Part shown: positions 45,799 to 58,440 of the stretch, one piece after another | How positions within the stretch are numbered: the first letter of the stretch is position 1 | Layout of the letters: the number at the start of each line of letters is the position of its first letter | Assembly: GCF_030272615.1 (NCBI RefSeq) | Contig: NC_081414.1 | Coordinates: 656,282,292-656,346,291 of the forward strand | Reading direction: 5' to 3' | Origin: Cryptomeria japonica | Lineage: Eukaryota > Streptophyta > Pinopsida > Cupressales > Cupressaceae | Length of the DNA stretch: 64,000 bases | Program-made: the position numbers and the translations under genes | Notes under the pieces: model-generated | Told to the model about the DNA's origin: nothing | Databases searched by the model: none | Seen by the model: the letters and a program-made list of their open reading frames with translations, nothing else

Positions 45799-46700
45799 AT
45801 GGGATCCGGTTGGGTGGTCGATCATGGAGATGGGTGCCCTTACTTTTGGTTTGATTCCGGAGTGTGCTTTTATGTTATCAACAAACAGGCTAAAGTTTCA
45901 GATGATGAGGCCGAATCAGAAAAATTTCTTGGCAGTCTAGACTAGGAGAAGAAGAGGGTTTGTTGTATTCGTTGTTTGAAAAAGAAGAGACTGGTTTGTT
46001 TCCCGTCCAAGATGAGGAGGATGGCTCCCAAGGTGAAGAGGATGTAGTCTCGAATCTAGCAAATGAGGACGACCCTGAAGAAGAAGCATTGATGAAGATT
46101 GCAGAAGTAGAAGCCAAGTGGAATGCATTAATTATAGGTGTTGCATAAACTTCTGCTAGAAATACCAAAAACTTATTTGACATGAAGCCTGTCGGTGCTG
46201 GGTATGGTTATCGAAGCGGCTCCTCTCCCACGGCTTCGAACCTAAGAGCTGGGTTTTATTGTGATGGTATGGTGGAGCTGGACGTTAATGACGGCCTGTT
46301 CACTTTCGGGGAGAAGGATTGCGGAGATTCCAGAACCGTTCTCTCTACCGCTAACAATTCTGTTGCACTCTCTGCCAAGCACAAGCCATGGTGGCCGAAG
46401 ATAATGGCGTGGTGAGTGTGGATTGTTTTGGAGATCTCCCCTGCTCATGAGGTGCCCGCCGCAACCATGGAAATTGAAGAGTCTGTGGAGGTCGGAGAAG
46501 TAAAGCTAGCCGAGGTGGATAGGCTATTGGCTGAGAAAGACACGAACTGGAGATTGGAAGCTGCAGGACACGATAATCTGTTGGAGCGAGAAAATAAAGA
46601 GACCACATATGTTGAACAAGAAGCGTTACTACCATCTGTGATGAATCCAAAGTTACGGATGTTTGCGATGGGTATATTGCAGGTAGCAGCAATATGGTGA
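45799..46700 (+). pseudogene. Cargo ORF region 1, unidentified
   Basis: A first ATG after the PBS gives MGSGWVVDHGDGCPYFWFD (48 codons to a stop at about 45943). In another frame, 45960-46700 is open but for two stops (46146-46148 and 46413-46415) and reads VQDEEDGSQGEEDVVSNLA, LMKIAEVEAKWNALIIGVA, YGYRSGSSPTASNLRAGF, then EVKLAEVDRLLAEKDTNW. The acidic and helical character looks like real protein, not gag. I do not recognise it; captured host cDNA is the likeliest source. Confidence 0.45.
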
Positions 46701-47434
46701 CATTTACGTTGTTCTTTTTGAACAAACTGCGGTTATATGAGCCACTCACAGCATCAATGATTACCTCTCAATTGGGCAGTTCCCTGAATTCGGTGTCTGT
46801 CGATTCCAAAAGACAGGTTGAGGGATTTTGTGTGGAGGAACACGTGGGGATGATGTGGTTGCAGCAAGACTTACACAAAGATGATTTTGATGCACAAATG
46901 GCCTCTCGTGGTAGTCGCATGTATGTTACAATAGACCGATATGAGAGTGAGAATCATTTACACTATGGTGAGCAAGACGATGCCAAAGAGCCTAGGGAAG
47001 ATGAAATTGTTGAGCCACAAATTGTGGCTGTAGTTTTGGGTGTAACAATGACCAAATACAGATCCGACGATGGCCTGCGTTGTAGTTACAATGTGGATGA
47101 TGAAATGGATCAGGTAAAATTGGATCTAATAAAAAAGATTATTCTCCTTAGAATCGATTTCCCATGGGCGCTTGTGACGGGGGAGTATAAGGGGACTACG
47201 GATTTAGAGCAGATAATGAAGGCGCAGGCCAACTTGCCTTCACTTGGAATTCTTTCTACCAGAGGAGGAGATCCTCTTTATGCTTGCAGTAGCGTCCCCT
47301 TTTACCAGCTCCTTCTAGTTAACAATTTAGTAGTTTTTGGGGATGTGATAGGTGTTATATCTCCTGTTAACATATTAAAGCAGTTGGCAGCTGAAGAGAT
47401 TTCTGTAAGGTCTTTGCAGATGATTGGAAGTTGA
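46694..47434 (+). CDS. Cargo ORF region 2, 246 codons, unidentified
   Basis: An open frame overlaps region 1 by a few bases in a different frame. It contains VEEHVGMMWLQQDLHKDDF, IVEPQIVAVVLGVTMTKYR, DFPWALVTGEYKGTTDLEQ and PFYQLLLVNNLVVFGDVIG (a possible hydrophobic helix). No retroelement motif is seen. It could be a shifted continuation of region 1, in which case the cargo is one broken gene. Function unknown. Confidence 0.45.
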   Translation: MVTFTLFFLNKLRLYEPLTASMITSQLGSSLNSVSVDSKRQVEGFCVEEHVGMMWLQQDLHKDDFDAQMASRGSRMYVTIDRYESENHLHYGEQDDAKEPREDEIVEPQIVAVVLGVTMTKYRSDDGLRCSYNVDDEMDQVKLDLIKKIILLRIDFPWALVTGEYKGTTDLEQIMKAQANLPSLGILSTRGGDPLYACSSVPFYQLLLVNNLVVFGDVIGVISPVNILKQLAAEEISVRSLQMIGS

Positions 47435-47581
47435 TGAAGGGTGTTGGGGAATACGAAGTGGCTGCCGTATGGGGAGAACAACTCAAGCAAGAGCAATCTA
47501 CAGTGTTTCGTATTTCAGAAGTTGAAAATTTATTAAAAGATTTATTTCTGGATGAAGGTTTCATATCACACATTGATGTTT

Positions 47582-47825
47582 TTGATTTTGGCATAATCAG
47601 TGAATTTGTGCGGGAAAATGTTTTTGACTTTGGTTTGAGTTGGAAAAGGTTCATTCGAAGTTTTCGATTTTGGCATAATCAGTGAATTTGGCATAATCAG
47701 TGAATTTGTGTCGGAAAATGTTTTTGACTCTGGTTTGAGTTGGAAAAGGCTCATTCGAAGTTTTCGTGCCTGAAAATGTTTTTTACTCTAGTTTGAGTTG
47801 GAAAAGGCTCATTCCAAGTTTTCGT
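47582..47825 (+). repeat. Tandem repeats at the 3' end of the cargo
   Basis: About three copies of a unit with GAAAATGTTTTTGACT, GGTTTGAGTTGGAAAAGG and TTCATTCGAAGTTTTCG, plus a smaller repeat of GGCATAATCAGTGAATTTG. The first copy is in frame with an 84-codon ORF starting at 47431. Confidence 0.85.
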
Positions 47826-47897
47826 GAGTAGAGTTTAGCCAAATTAAAATCTTTATGAGTCTGTAATGATCGAAATGGAGAGCAGAGGATGCCACAG

Positions 47898-48046
47898 TGC
47901 ATGGATGTGTCGATCGGTCACATGACCATTTCATACATGAATATATATAGTGTGTAATTACCGAACCACTGTAAATCCTGTGTTGTCTCTTGTTATTTCT
48001 ATATTCTTTTTCTTGTTTTCATTTCTCTGTTCGTTTAATCTTTACA
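47898..48046 (+). repeat. 3' LTR of the cargo-bearing element, shortened
   Basis: About 149 bp: TGCATGGATGTG near the start, CTTTACA at the end, followed by CAACT. It lacks roughly 100 bp present in the 5' LTR. Confidence 0.75.
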
Positions 48047-48051
48047 CAACT

Positions 48052-48417
48052 TACAACTTACACTTAATTCTGAGAGCTTATCTCCTTTAGAATTTCATAG
48101 TGATACGATTGCCCTCAACAATAGACACAAATGAAAGCATTTGAAATGAGATATTTTTTTAAGGCTTATCTAATTTCCACCAACCTAATCATCCGTCGCT
48201 GCAATTTGTGGTCACATTGAACCATAACCAGAAAAAAAAAATCATTTATGAATGTGCTATCTCCTATAATATTCAATATCAATTTCTTCATACTTTATTA
48301 AGGTTTTGTTCATAGAATGAGGATTACCTAGTCCTGATAGAACTTTTCATCATAGACTTGGGTAGTGGACGGGGTGCCAAGGGAGCAATCGCTATCTTTC
48401 AATTAAAAAAAGAGGCT
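48052..48417. other. No recognised feature
   Basis: AT-rich, no gene or repeat seen. Confidence 0.5.
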
Positions 48418-49018
48418 GTGTTTTAAGGAGTACTTATTTTATTCTACTTTGGTTCTTTGATGTGTTTTAAGGAGTATTTATTTTATTCTGGTTTTTTGAT
48501 GCGTTTTAAGGAGTACTTAATACTATTGTAATGAAAATTCATTTGTTGTGCTTATATGGTTATTAAAAAAAATTATTTAGACCAATGAAAAACAATTATT
48601 TTTCTTTCTTTAAATTTTTTTAATTTTTTTAATAGTATAGATGCACATTTGTTAACATTATAATTTACAAATGAAAACAAAATATTTTCTTTTGTTTAAT
48701 ATTTTTCAACTTTTTTCTATAATATAGATGCTTGTTTTTTAACTTTATAATTTACAAAAATTATTTTTCTTGTAAATGATTGGCTAATATTAGTTACAAT
48801 AAATAAATATTTCTAATAATTATAACAAATATTATTATTAAATTAAAAAATATTAAGACAAGTACTCACCACTATGTGGCACTTGTTTTATCCTATTATG
48901 GTTCTTTGATGTAATTAAATGTGTTTTAAGGAGTACTTATTTTATCCTACTATGGTTCTTTGATGTGTTTTAAGGAGTACTTATTTTATCCTATTATGGT
49001 TCTTTGATGTAATTAAAT
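48418..49018 (+). repeat. Two clusters of a 43-46-bp repeat
   Basis: GTGTTTTAAGGAGTACTTAT followed by TTTATYCTACTWTGGTTCTTTGATG occurs about three times at 48418-48530 and about three times at 48881-49018. The 350 bp between them is AT-rich and unrelated. Confidence 0.85.
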
Positions 49019-50882
49019 GTTATATGTAAGTGTTGTTAAAATTAAAGGATATATTTTTAATAAAGTCACTTTAGTGATTTAGGATTAAATTTAATAAATA
49101 ATTATTCTGATAATTACATTTTATAAGTTAGTTAATTAGTTGATTAAAGAAAAATTAAAGTTTTACAAATCATTCATTTATGATATGAAATTATTTAAAA
49201 TATCACTATTTCACTTTCAATCTTATTTTTCATGTATAACAATGAAATTATTTTTATTTTTAAACATGGTATCAAAGTAACATTATTTCCTCTCTTCAAG
49301 ACAAGTTTGTTGCTGAATGATGAATATGTTTCAGAAAGAAAGGAGAGTTAAAAATTGATGTTCCTATGTATTGAAATTATGTTGTTAACAGTGATCTTCA
49401 TAAAGTGTTTGCTGGCTTTTTAACCCAACCCATGAAAAGCATTTGTAATAGAAAAGCATAAATTCATGATAGAAAGATAAGACATGGAAGATGGATTTAG
49501 TAATATCCTAGTCTGAAAGTTAAATGTGGGATGGCTATTGCATGATTGCAAAGTGGAAGATGGACCTAATCCCTACTAAACTGTATATGGTATTGCTAAC
49601 TTGCTACTAGTTTGTTTGAAAATGATGCTGAAAGTTTATGTTGGGTTTTTCATTGTGAAGATTGAAAGAAGCATTAAAAATTAATTATAGTAGATTCAAA
49701 CCTGCTTCAAGTTGGAATTAATTTAAATATGAGAATTAGTACTTTGTGTGAAGTTCTGGCTGGACATGTTCAATTGTTTTTCTAAACTACAATATTGTTG
49801 AACAGTGTTTTATGTGTTTTATTATGAAGATCACTAGTAATTTTTTTTCTTGTCTTGATTGATCCTTGGCCGAGTTTGAGAAACTATTGTGTTGAAGATT
49901 TGGCATTAGTATAAGGTTTATTTTTGGTTGAATCTGACATCTATTTGCATTTAATGATGACTATAAATTGTGTTTGTATTTTATTTTACGTCTAACCAAA
50001 CCTTTGAATTATTTAATGTCATGGTAAATTATCTTAGGAAATTATTTAGTAGCTATTTAGTAGAAAGTAAGGTTCATTTAATGGAGAATGATTAAAATAT
50101 GAGAACTGGTATTATAGTGCTCACCATCTTAGTTACCAGCAGTAGATAGCTATACTTACGATGCTTCATAAAATCCACACCAAATTTTTAATATCTGATG
50201 TTTATCGTGTTATGGCCTATCTGAATTGCAATACATTCCTTCCTGCAAGGCAAGCATCATATAATAATGTCTACCCTACCACGACCTGCATCATCTACAA
50301 AGACCACAAAAACTCTTTCACTGCAGTAACTAATCTCCATACAAAATGGTATCATATGAAATGTCTTTAGCATCATGTCATATCCTAACAAAAGGCCATA
50401 CCATGGAATGGTGGGAACCGTTGAGTAGATAGAAAATGGCGAGTTTTTTTTTTTTTTTTGGCTTGATGGTCTCGTAAAAAAAATCTTTGTCCAGGCTTGC
50501 CGTCTTTCCAAGTTGCCGGGAGAGTTTACAAAAAAGTTAACATAAAAGTCAATGGTCACTGTTTCTTTGGCCATTTGCATTACACAGTTGTGGCAAGAAA
50601 CCCCAGTTGCATCTGGCAAGAGGGGAGGCCGCATAGGTGGAATTAGATCAAAGCACAACAATCAAGCCCATATTGGAGTCATAATTGTATCATCTCAATT
50701 CCTCCACTTGTATTAGATCTAGTTTTTCCATTTGTTAGGAAAATACAACTACTACCACTCCTAGCCTATCTAATAATAGATTCACATATTATTTCTATAG
50801 TAATAAGTATGTCTTTACAGTAACTTATATCAAAACATTCATTTTCATGGTGAAGATTAAGATATATATATTGGAATTTATG
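49019..50882. other. No recognised gene; possible decayed retroelement
   Basis: ATGGTATCAAAGTAAC at 49266-49281 resembles a worn initiator-Met PBS (TGGTATCAGAGC), but I could not find LTRs. A 16-T run is at 50444-50459. A 134-codon minus-strand ORF (50661-50257) has no motif I know and crosses this T run, so I do not call it a gene. Confidence 0.4.
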
Positions 50883-51337
50883 TGTTGGTGTCATTAAGGT
50901 GTTGTACTTAGTAGGTTCTTCAATTAGATCCTAATCACACATGTTACTTAAGTTTACTTAAAAGGCTACATAGGAACATTCCCACTTTAAGAGGAATTCC
51001 ACCTTAAGTGGACGCTTACCATAAGATTAATACACTTGTCATTTTATTATGCTATCTTATGTCTCACCTTGGCTTGCATATCCAAGGGGTATGTGGATGA
51101 TACTTTATATCTCATATCATAAGATTAATACACTTGTCATTTTATTATGCTATCTTATGTCTCACCTTGGCCTTCATATCCAAGGGCTATCCTTTGTAAT
51201 CTTAATTCAACTTAATTCCATTCTATTGTATTCTTGAGAGAAATACAATTTATTCTTGTCATACTTATTATCTTCTCATGATCTTATGCTTTTAGTTTAA
51301 TTAAATTCCTTTAAATGGATCCTCTCAAGGTTTAAAT
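50883..51337 (+). repeat. LTR-like segment with internal 98-bp duplication
   Basis: It starts TGTTGGTGTCATTAAGG, like a copia LTR, and is followed near 51340 by ATTGTATCAAAA, a possible worn PBS. Inside, CATAAGATTAATACACTTGT and the following bases occur at 51020 and 51118. No partner LTR was found, so it may be a solo or decayed LTR. Confidence 0.45.
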
Positions 51338-51967
51338 AATTGTATCAAAAAAATCTATGATGTTAGGAAAAAATCATGATGTCCCATACTTGGACATACT
51401 ATTGTGGTTGCATCTTCCCATCCCACAACCAAAAAAATAATATACAGAAGAAAGAATCCAACAATAAAAATATTCTTATAAAAACTTGGATTTGTACAAT
51501 GATTAAAACTGGGAAATAAGCATCATGCATACATCTTCTAGCTTAAAGTACCTTACACTTGGGGGTATATTCTCCATCCACATCTACTTCATCCAAACCA
51601 CTTGATCCTATCAACCAATCACATATGTGCACAAATATGATTCTATTATGTTCACAATCCCTTCCTACTTGTGACCTTATACATATAAAGGAAAGCACAT
51701 AGAAATAGACTTTGAATAAGGGATTCCACATTTTCTCTATAAGTTGTCACTATTTGCATCCTTCTTTCCCATTATCCCACCAAATCTAGTTAATATTTAT
51801 ATGTTTGTGGCTTATTCAAGACCCATACCCTCTCTTATACTATCTGGGTGCCTATGCTTTCCTATCAACTATTACATTGCAAAGACAACACACTTTCTTA
51901 GTACCTAATAGCTATTTGTGTAAAATCCTCATCTACATTACTTCCACATTTTCTTGACACCTATACC

Positions 51968-52105
51968 TACTTATATAGTCCTCCTTTATAGGGAAACCAC
52001 ATTTCTATGACACTTGTCCTTGCAAGCTAATGGTCTACTACATGGATATCACTCTTCCCTAACACTTGTTCCTATCTCACAAATTCCCTATAGGGGCATC
52101 ACACG
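51968..52105 (+). repeat. Direct repeat B, copy 1
   Basis: CTACTTATATAGTCC to CAAATTCCCTATAGG is repeated at 52785-52912 with small changes. It may represent ends of a small old element about 0.9 kb long, but no other hallmark is seen. Confidence 0.7.
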
Positions 52106-52784
52106 TTCGTAGAACCTATGAGTTACATCTTCTAATAATAGAGATATCTTGTAACTGATAGGAGTTGAATGATAGATTAATTTTTTTTGTAGACTAAAAA
52201 TAGGGGAAGGAAGCATGGGGGAGTGTGTTGGTGATAGTGGGAGATGTAATGTTCTTTCATGTACTATTCAAAATCTTTTCCTATTTCTCCTAAAAATGTA
52301 TCTTTCATTTTCTACACACATATAGAGATGCTTATCAGATCTACAGAGGGAGGAAAGTGGACTTCAAAACAACAACCCAACTGTTTTTTGCAAACCATCA
52401 ATGATGGTGAAGGCTTAAAATAATGGTGGAATCTCCGAGGAAGCATGAGGAAGCAGTAGAAGGTAAAAGGAGGTAAGAGGATGAAAACCTTAGTGATAGG
52501 GACAAGATATTGCAAGTCAAAATAAGAACATTGCGATTGGCTAGATGGTTATAAAGATACTAGTGGGAGATTAGGTACTTGACAATGCTACTACATTCTT
52601 TGTTTAATATGCAATATGAAATTAATATAAGAGACAATTTTGTACACTTTCTAGTAATCAAAGTATTATAGATATTTTAACAAATTATACATTCTCAATT
52701 AATTAATAGAGATAATTTATTTTTCATAATTTATTAAAGATTAAATTAAGTAGGGAAGGACTCAACCCATTACACCTATACCTA

Positions 52785-52912
52785 CTTATATAGTCCTTTA
52801 TAGGGAAACCACATTTCTATGGAACTTGTACTTGCAAGCTAATGCTCTTCTACATGGATATCACTCTTCCCTAACACTTCTGCCTATCTCACAAATTCCC
52901 TATAGGTCTCAT
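52785..52912 (+). repeat. Direct repeat B, copy 2
   Basis: Partner of 51968-52105. Confidence 0.7.
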
Positions 52913-53318
52913 TGAAGACTCATCATCCATGTTGTGTCCTCCCATATTGTTAAATAATTAATTGGTGAGAAATTAAATAGTTGTTAATGTTTAATTTAAT
53001 TATTGTATTTTTTGGTGTTTTGATTATTTGAGATTTAATATTTATTGTTTATTTAAAATTTATGTTTAAATATTTATTTATTGTTGATTAATGGTTTATT
53101 TAATATTTATTGTTTACTTATTTATTTATTTTTTATTAGGTCTTTGGCTTTAGTGATTGAATAATATTTATTAGAGGTTGTTTATTTATTTTATAAACCC
53201 TTGGGTTATTTATTCAATTGCCCATTTGATTTATCTATTTAATCATAGCCTATAGTTATTTGTATAGTCTCATTATTAATTAATTGGTCGTAATAAAGTA
53301 TCTTATATTATGTCTTTT

Positions 53319-53505
53319 TACATCCCACTTATAATGATAAATGTGTTTCATATATTCTCATTAGTTTAATTTGAAATGAGAAATAAAAATACAACCTAAC
53401 GTGGGTAGGTTTGTACATCCCACTTATAATGATAAATGTGTTTCATATATTCTCATTAGTTTAATTTGAAATGAGAAATAAAAGTACAACCTAACATGGG
53501 TAGGT
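53319..53505 (+). repeat. Tandem duplication, about 94-bp unit
   Basis: ACATCCCACTTATAATGATA to CAACCTAACRTGGGTAGGT occurs twice in a row with two or three differences. Confidence 0.9.
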
Positions 53506-55105
53506 AAAATATATTCCCAAAAGGAATATTTTGATTGGTTGATTTTGAGGTAAGGGTTTAGGTTTGGTTTTTCTTTCTATTTGACAACTTGAGCTTGTTG
53601 TTGGGTTATTGCTTTTGAAATATTTTCTCCACAACTGAAATACATTCACATAAACAATACACTAAAACACAACATGAGGCTAAGTCAAAAGCAGAAGACA
53701 TCCAGAGGCACCAGAATAGAAAGGGATAAGGAACTAGGATCTACATGTAGGGAAGAGTGTCATCACATGCTATTACAAAACAAAAAAGGATATCCTAGGT
53801 AAGGGGAGTGTGAGTTCCCTCTTCCCAACATTCATGATACACATGTGGAACCATCTCAACCTTTAAGAAAAACAAGGGAGTTTAGTTTATCTAGTTACCA
53901 CATATTTCCAAACCTCATCTCGAGTCTGTACTAGCACTCTAGGCCATGAGATGGGGCACCACCAATACATTTATTATCTTACTAAGATGAATTACTACTA
54001 CCCATCAAATCTAAGATTAATTTAGTAGGTTATCACTTGAATTATGCAATAAACTCCCAATGAGTTATTCCAATGGTCTAGACCTCGACTTCTTATCACA
54101 AGGAATCCTAGTGAACCATTCCTCATGACCTCGATAGAATCATGGAAGCCCACTCTCCCTAATCATGCTCCTAGCCCTTAGAGAAATAACATAAACATCT
54201 GCAAGAAGAAGGGCTCTCAAAACATAACCTGAATAACCAAGGTTTCCAACCAAAAAGATAATCATTAAATAAATGCATAACAATCATAGCCTCATAGGCA
54301 ACAAGAAAACATATAGCATCCAATATGATCCACAATATCAAGTATATCCAAATGAGCCCAATACAATCAACAAGGTATCATTCATCTTGATTAACAAATA
54401 TAATGAAAATATCCAATCTCAATCAATAAACCAATTCTCGGAATACCTCGGGAAACTCAAAAATATCAAACACGGCCTCTGGACTAATGAAAAACCAAAG
54501 CAAAAAGCCAAGAAAAGATTCAAAAAGACAAACTAACACAGAAAGACAATATGCAATAGTTTGGCAAATTCAATCAACAAAGTAGCACATTGCAGAGAGA
54601 AACAATGCTTTCACAAGATAGTACAATTCCTACACAAACCAATTTATCATATTCAATGGACATAATAACGCATACACCTAATTGTGCAGTGTATTTACAT
54701 AACTAGGTAGCACATCTACCAGGTTAGTGCATAAGTAGGTTACTACAACGTATTCAAGTGACAAAATAGAGATTTTGGACTTTAGAACAACACATTTACT
54801 AATAACTTCAATGCATACATGGGACAAACGAACACATACAAAATATCATGTAGCGCTTATACTCTTTCAACATATATATCAAATTATTTAGCGCATATGC
54901 CCACAGAAACGAAACAAAACATAATCATCTATGTGTCGGGTGATGCAAACCAAAATACAACACCCAAAACACATCAACAAGGAAAAATAATTTAAAACAA
55001 GGTTATAATATGAAGCCACAAATCTAATAAATAGAAAAATCACCATTAAGGCCCCACACGACACAAAATGCCTTACTGTGGCAATACAGAAACTCTACAC
55101 AACAC
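53506..55105. other. No recognised feature
   Basis: A/C-rich DNA with no gene that I can support. An 87-codon ORF at 54273-54536 is Lys/Asn-rich and unconvincing. Confidence 0.5.
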
Positions 55106-55835
55106 CAAACCTTTAGAATAGACAAAGTCATTAAATAGAACATCACAACATCTCAGGATTAAATACAAAATATAGAGATAGGTTGGGCAACCCATTCCTT
55201 CATGACAATGGGAGATAATAGTCCCGAGACTATTAAATCAAGGACAAAACTCATGACATTGCACTACAAGAGACCTTTTGGAACACCATTAATAAACTAA
55301 AGCAAAACCATAATTTCCATAAATATTTTTCAATTATTTGTGAAGCCAAATTTCTTTATAGGCACAAAGAAGAAAAGCTTTACAAATTAAAATGCAAAGC
55401 AGGTTAAAATTCTTCCAACTTGAAAAATAGAAGTTATGAATTGAGAAATCTGATGAAGCGCAACTAATAGCCAAATCCAAAAATCCAAGACAAGCTTCCA
55501 CAAATTCAATTCATAGAACACTAGCATTTGGGAAATTCTCCAGCCAAGCAACCCCATGACAATCTCAGAAAATCATATAAATAGAAAATAAACCAAAACT
55601 ATACAAAACTCTAGCATTAGAACACTAGCATTTGGGAAATTAGAATAGACAAAGTCTTTAAATAGAACATCACAACATCTCAGGATTAAATACAAAATAT
55701 AGAGATAGGTTGGGCAACCCATTCCTTCATGACAATGGAAGACAATAGTCCTGACAAGCTTCCAACCAAGCAACCCCATGACAATCTCAGAAAATCATAT
55801 AAATAGAAAATAAACCAAAACTATGCAAAACTCCC
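55106..55835. repeat. Interleaved local duplications
   Basis: GAATAGACAAAGTC plus the following 110 bp occurs at about 55117 and 55641. AAGCAACCCCATGACAATCT plus about 70 bp occurs at about 55546 and 55764. The order suggests at least two overlapping duplication steps. Confidence 0.8.
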
Positions 55836-58440
55836 AGCCAATAAAAAAATAATCTGAAATATAATATTTCTCACCAACCATGCCAAATATTGAGGCAGAA
55901 TATAATAAAATAATATATTTAAACCTTCCAAATCTCACACCCAATCAGAAAATAGGGTAGGTAAAATTAATAATTTAATAATAAATAAATGAATAAACCT
56001 AATTGGAAAATGGGAAATGAATAATAATTACCAACAAATAAAATATAAAGGCTTAATAAAATAAACTCAATAAATCAAAAGCCCAATTAAATTTAAAACC
56101 ACAATAAATAAATAAATAGAAAGGCTCACTAATAAAATAATTAAATCAAATAATATAGACAATCAAATAAATATTGAACCATCAAATAATATAAAACCAT
56201 AATTAAATATAAATCCTAAATAAAATAATCACACATAAATATATAAATATTAATATCACCTATTAAATTAATTTAACATTATTAAAATATTTACGCCAAT
56301 TAATTAATTAATAATTTAATCAATCAATAATCATAACTCCTCAAGACAACCCAATTAAGATACCACATAGCACTACAAGGCAACTCTAACCATGACTAAG
56401 ACTGATAGGATACTATCTAAACCTAGAGTGTAGAATGGGATTTTGCATCACCTTTGATCAACTTGCCATTGGGATAAAGACACGCTCAGACCTGTGAAGC
56501 CAAGTGGAGTCAATGTCCAGTACCTACAAACCTATCGCCACCAAAGTACACACAAAAACATATGTATAGAGCATATAACATGAAATAATCAGACAAGTGA
56601 AAGGGAGTCACAACATCATATCATATTCATAAATGAGTGGTGTGACATCATCCCTAGCACAACCATAGTAGAAGGCAATCATGACAACCAAACAATGTCA
56701 TAAACATCATATCCAATATAACCATGTGGTAGGGTTAGCACATAGTAAGATACCATCATAGCACTATAAGCAATTATGAACCTCACATATATAATAAGTG
56801 TATATAGATCATCAATGTAAGTCCATCCATCATAGTAGTCCATGAATATCATCATCCATATGAAACCACAATGTCCACTGCAAATATGATATGTCTACCA
56901 TCAATTATAAAATGTCCAAGTCATAGATAAACCCATAAACATCTATCAAAAACATCACAAAATAATGTAAGCTATATCGATATAGTCTATCGATGCACAA
57001 CAAAAAAGATGAACCAGGGATGAGAACTACATAAACTACAACCAAATGGATACCTTTTGCATATAGAATATTTTCATTTAGAATTGTTGACTTAGGATTA
57101 ACCTTGCAAAAAGCTATGAAATTGGAATTTTAAAATATTACTAGTAAATGCATAATTATTTACATGGATTAATTAATAGTCTTCTTCAAAACTAGGCTTG
57201 ACCATATGGTTAATCTACAAAAGATACTACAACAATGTAAGGATAATTGAGTATCATTCAATCCAAACAAGTTATTTTTTTGGAGTAATATGATTAGGAA
57301 AAACAGTAGGTCATACAATAGTCGGGCATGTGTGCTAGCAAAAAGGAGATGAGATGTTTCTTTGAAATGATAAATTTTTTCAAGAAATTATTTCTAGTTT
57401 CATATAAATTGTGAAACCACTAAACGATATTCTAATGAAGGACATAATAAAATAACATGGAAAACCAAAACAAATAGTCCTTCAAGGAAATCAAAAGATT
57501 CATCATAAAGGCTCTAATTTTAGTTTTTCTTGATTGCATAGACCAGTTTACATTTACTCTTTGACATCTAAGCATTCCTATGTAGCCATATTCACATAGA
57601 GAGATTATATTAATTGTGAAAAGCCTATCAGATTTATGTGTTCGCCATTCAAAAATGTTGAAGTAGATGTCCTTATGTGGAGAAGCATTATTTAAATTGG
57701 TCTAAGATATAAAAATGTAGACATTATATTATTGGAACCAAAGTATCTTCTTTCCTAGATAATGCTATAGTTAATATTTAATGATGCAAAGTGAACTCAA
57801 TGAGTCAGAAAAAATAAAAATGATATACTACAAGGATTAAAAATTGAAATTTTCCCTATGAAACTAGTCAAGTGCAAGGATTATCACAAACATTGATACT
57901 ATTGTATGTATAGATTGATTGTTAATAGTAATCAATAAGTGGGATAACAAAAAATGACTAATATAATGTCGAACACCAAACAAAAATGAGAGGGGAGGCT
58001 AAATTACTTCAAAAATTCAAGACTAATATAATGTTTAAAAATCATTCACATACTCTTCTCACAAAATTCACTTCTTATCCATACTCAATTCATCCATTTG
58101 CACTATAATGGTGAAAAATTAGGGTTTCCACCATTAGATGTATGAAAGCCATTAATTTTTACTTGGAGACCATTACCTTAGGGAAATATAGGAATTAGAT
58201 AGATCTAAACCTAAGAGGTCTAGGTGTTGATAAGATTCAGGGGTGTTGAATGATCCCTCTTCTTTCCCTTGACTTGAATTGATTTATTGAAGATACTAAA
58301 ATGAGGGTAAATGGGCTAAAATTGATGTAAAAATGTGCAAATAGTGAGCTACAATCATTAGATCGAGCCACAAACTTGCATCTAAGGATTGTAAGAGGAT
58401 TCAAACTTGTTCCTAGAAGCATCTCCTAATTTATCAGGAC
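55836..58440. other. Unassigned AT-rich region; possible gypsy LTR remnant at 56390-56560
   Basis: GACACGCTCAGACCTGTGAAGCC at 56500-56523 and the following TCAATGTCCAGTACCT resemble 22545-22590 in the gypsy LTR. The rest shows no coding signal or repeat I recognise. Confidence 0.35.

Larger units (their letters stand above)
45512..48046 (+). mobile_element. Non-autonomous LTR element with coding-like cargo
   Basis: LTR ends TGTTGGG and CTTTACA, a PBS TGGTATCAGAGC two bases after the 5' LTR (45765-45776), and a perfect TSD CAACT (45507-45511 and 48047-48051) define a 2.5-kb element. No gag or pol motif is present. Instead the internal region, richer in G and C than its surroundings, carries long open stretches. 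The 3' LTR is shorter than the 5' LTR. Confidence 0.9.

Noticed and set aside
48350-48390. Possible SINE or tRNA-like A box (GGGTAGTGGACGGGG)
   Set aside because: No matching B box (GGTTCGANNCC) downstream and no tail.
50257-50661. 134-codon minus-strand ORF
   Set aside because: It crosses a 16-base T run, has no motif I know and sits in AT-rich DNA; chance is more likely.
54273-54536. 87-codon Lys/Asn-rich ORF
   Set aside because: Composition follows the A-rich DNA and there is no domain or conserved partner.
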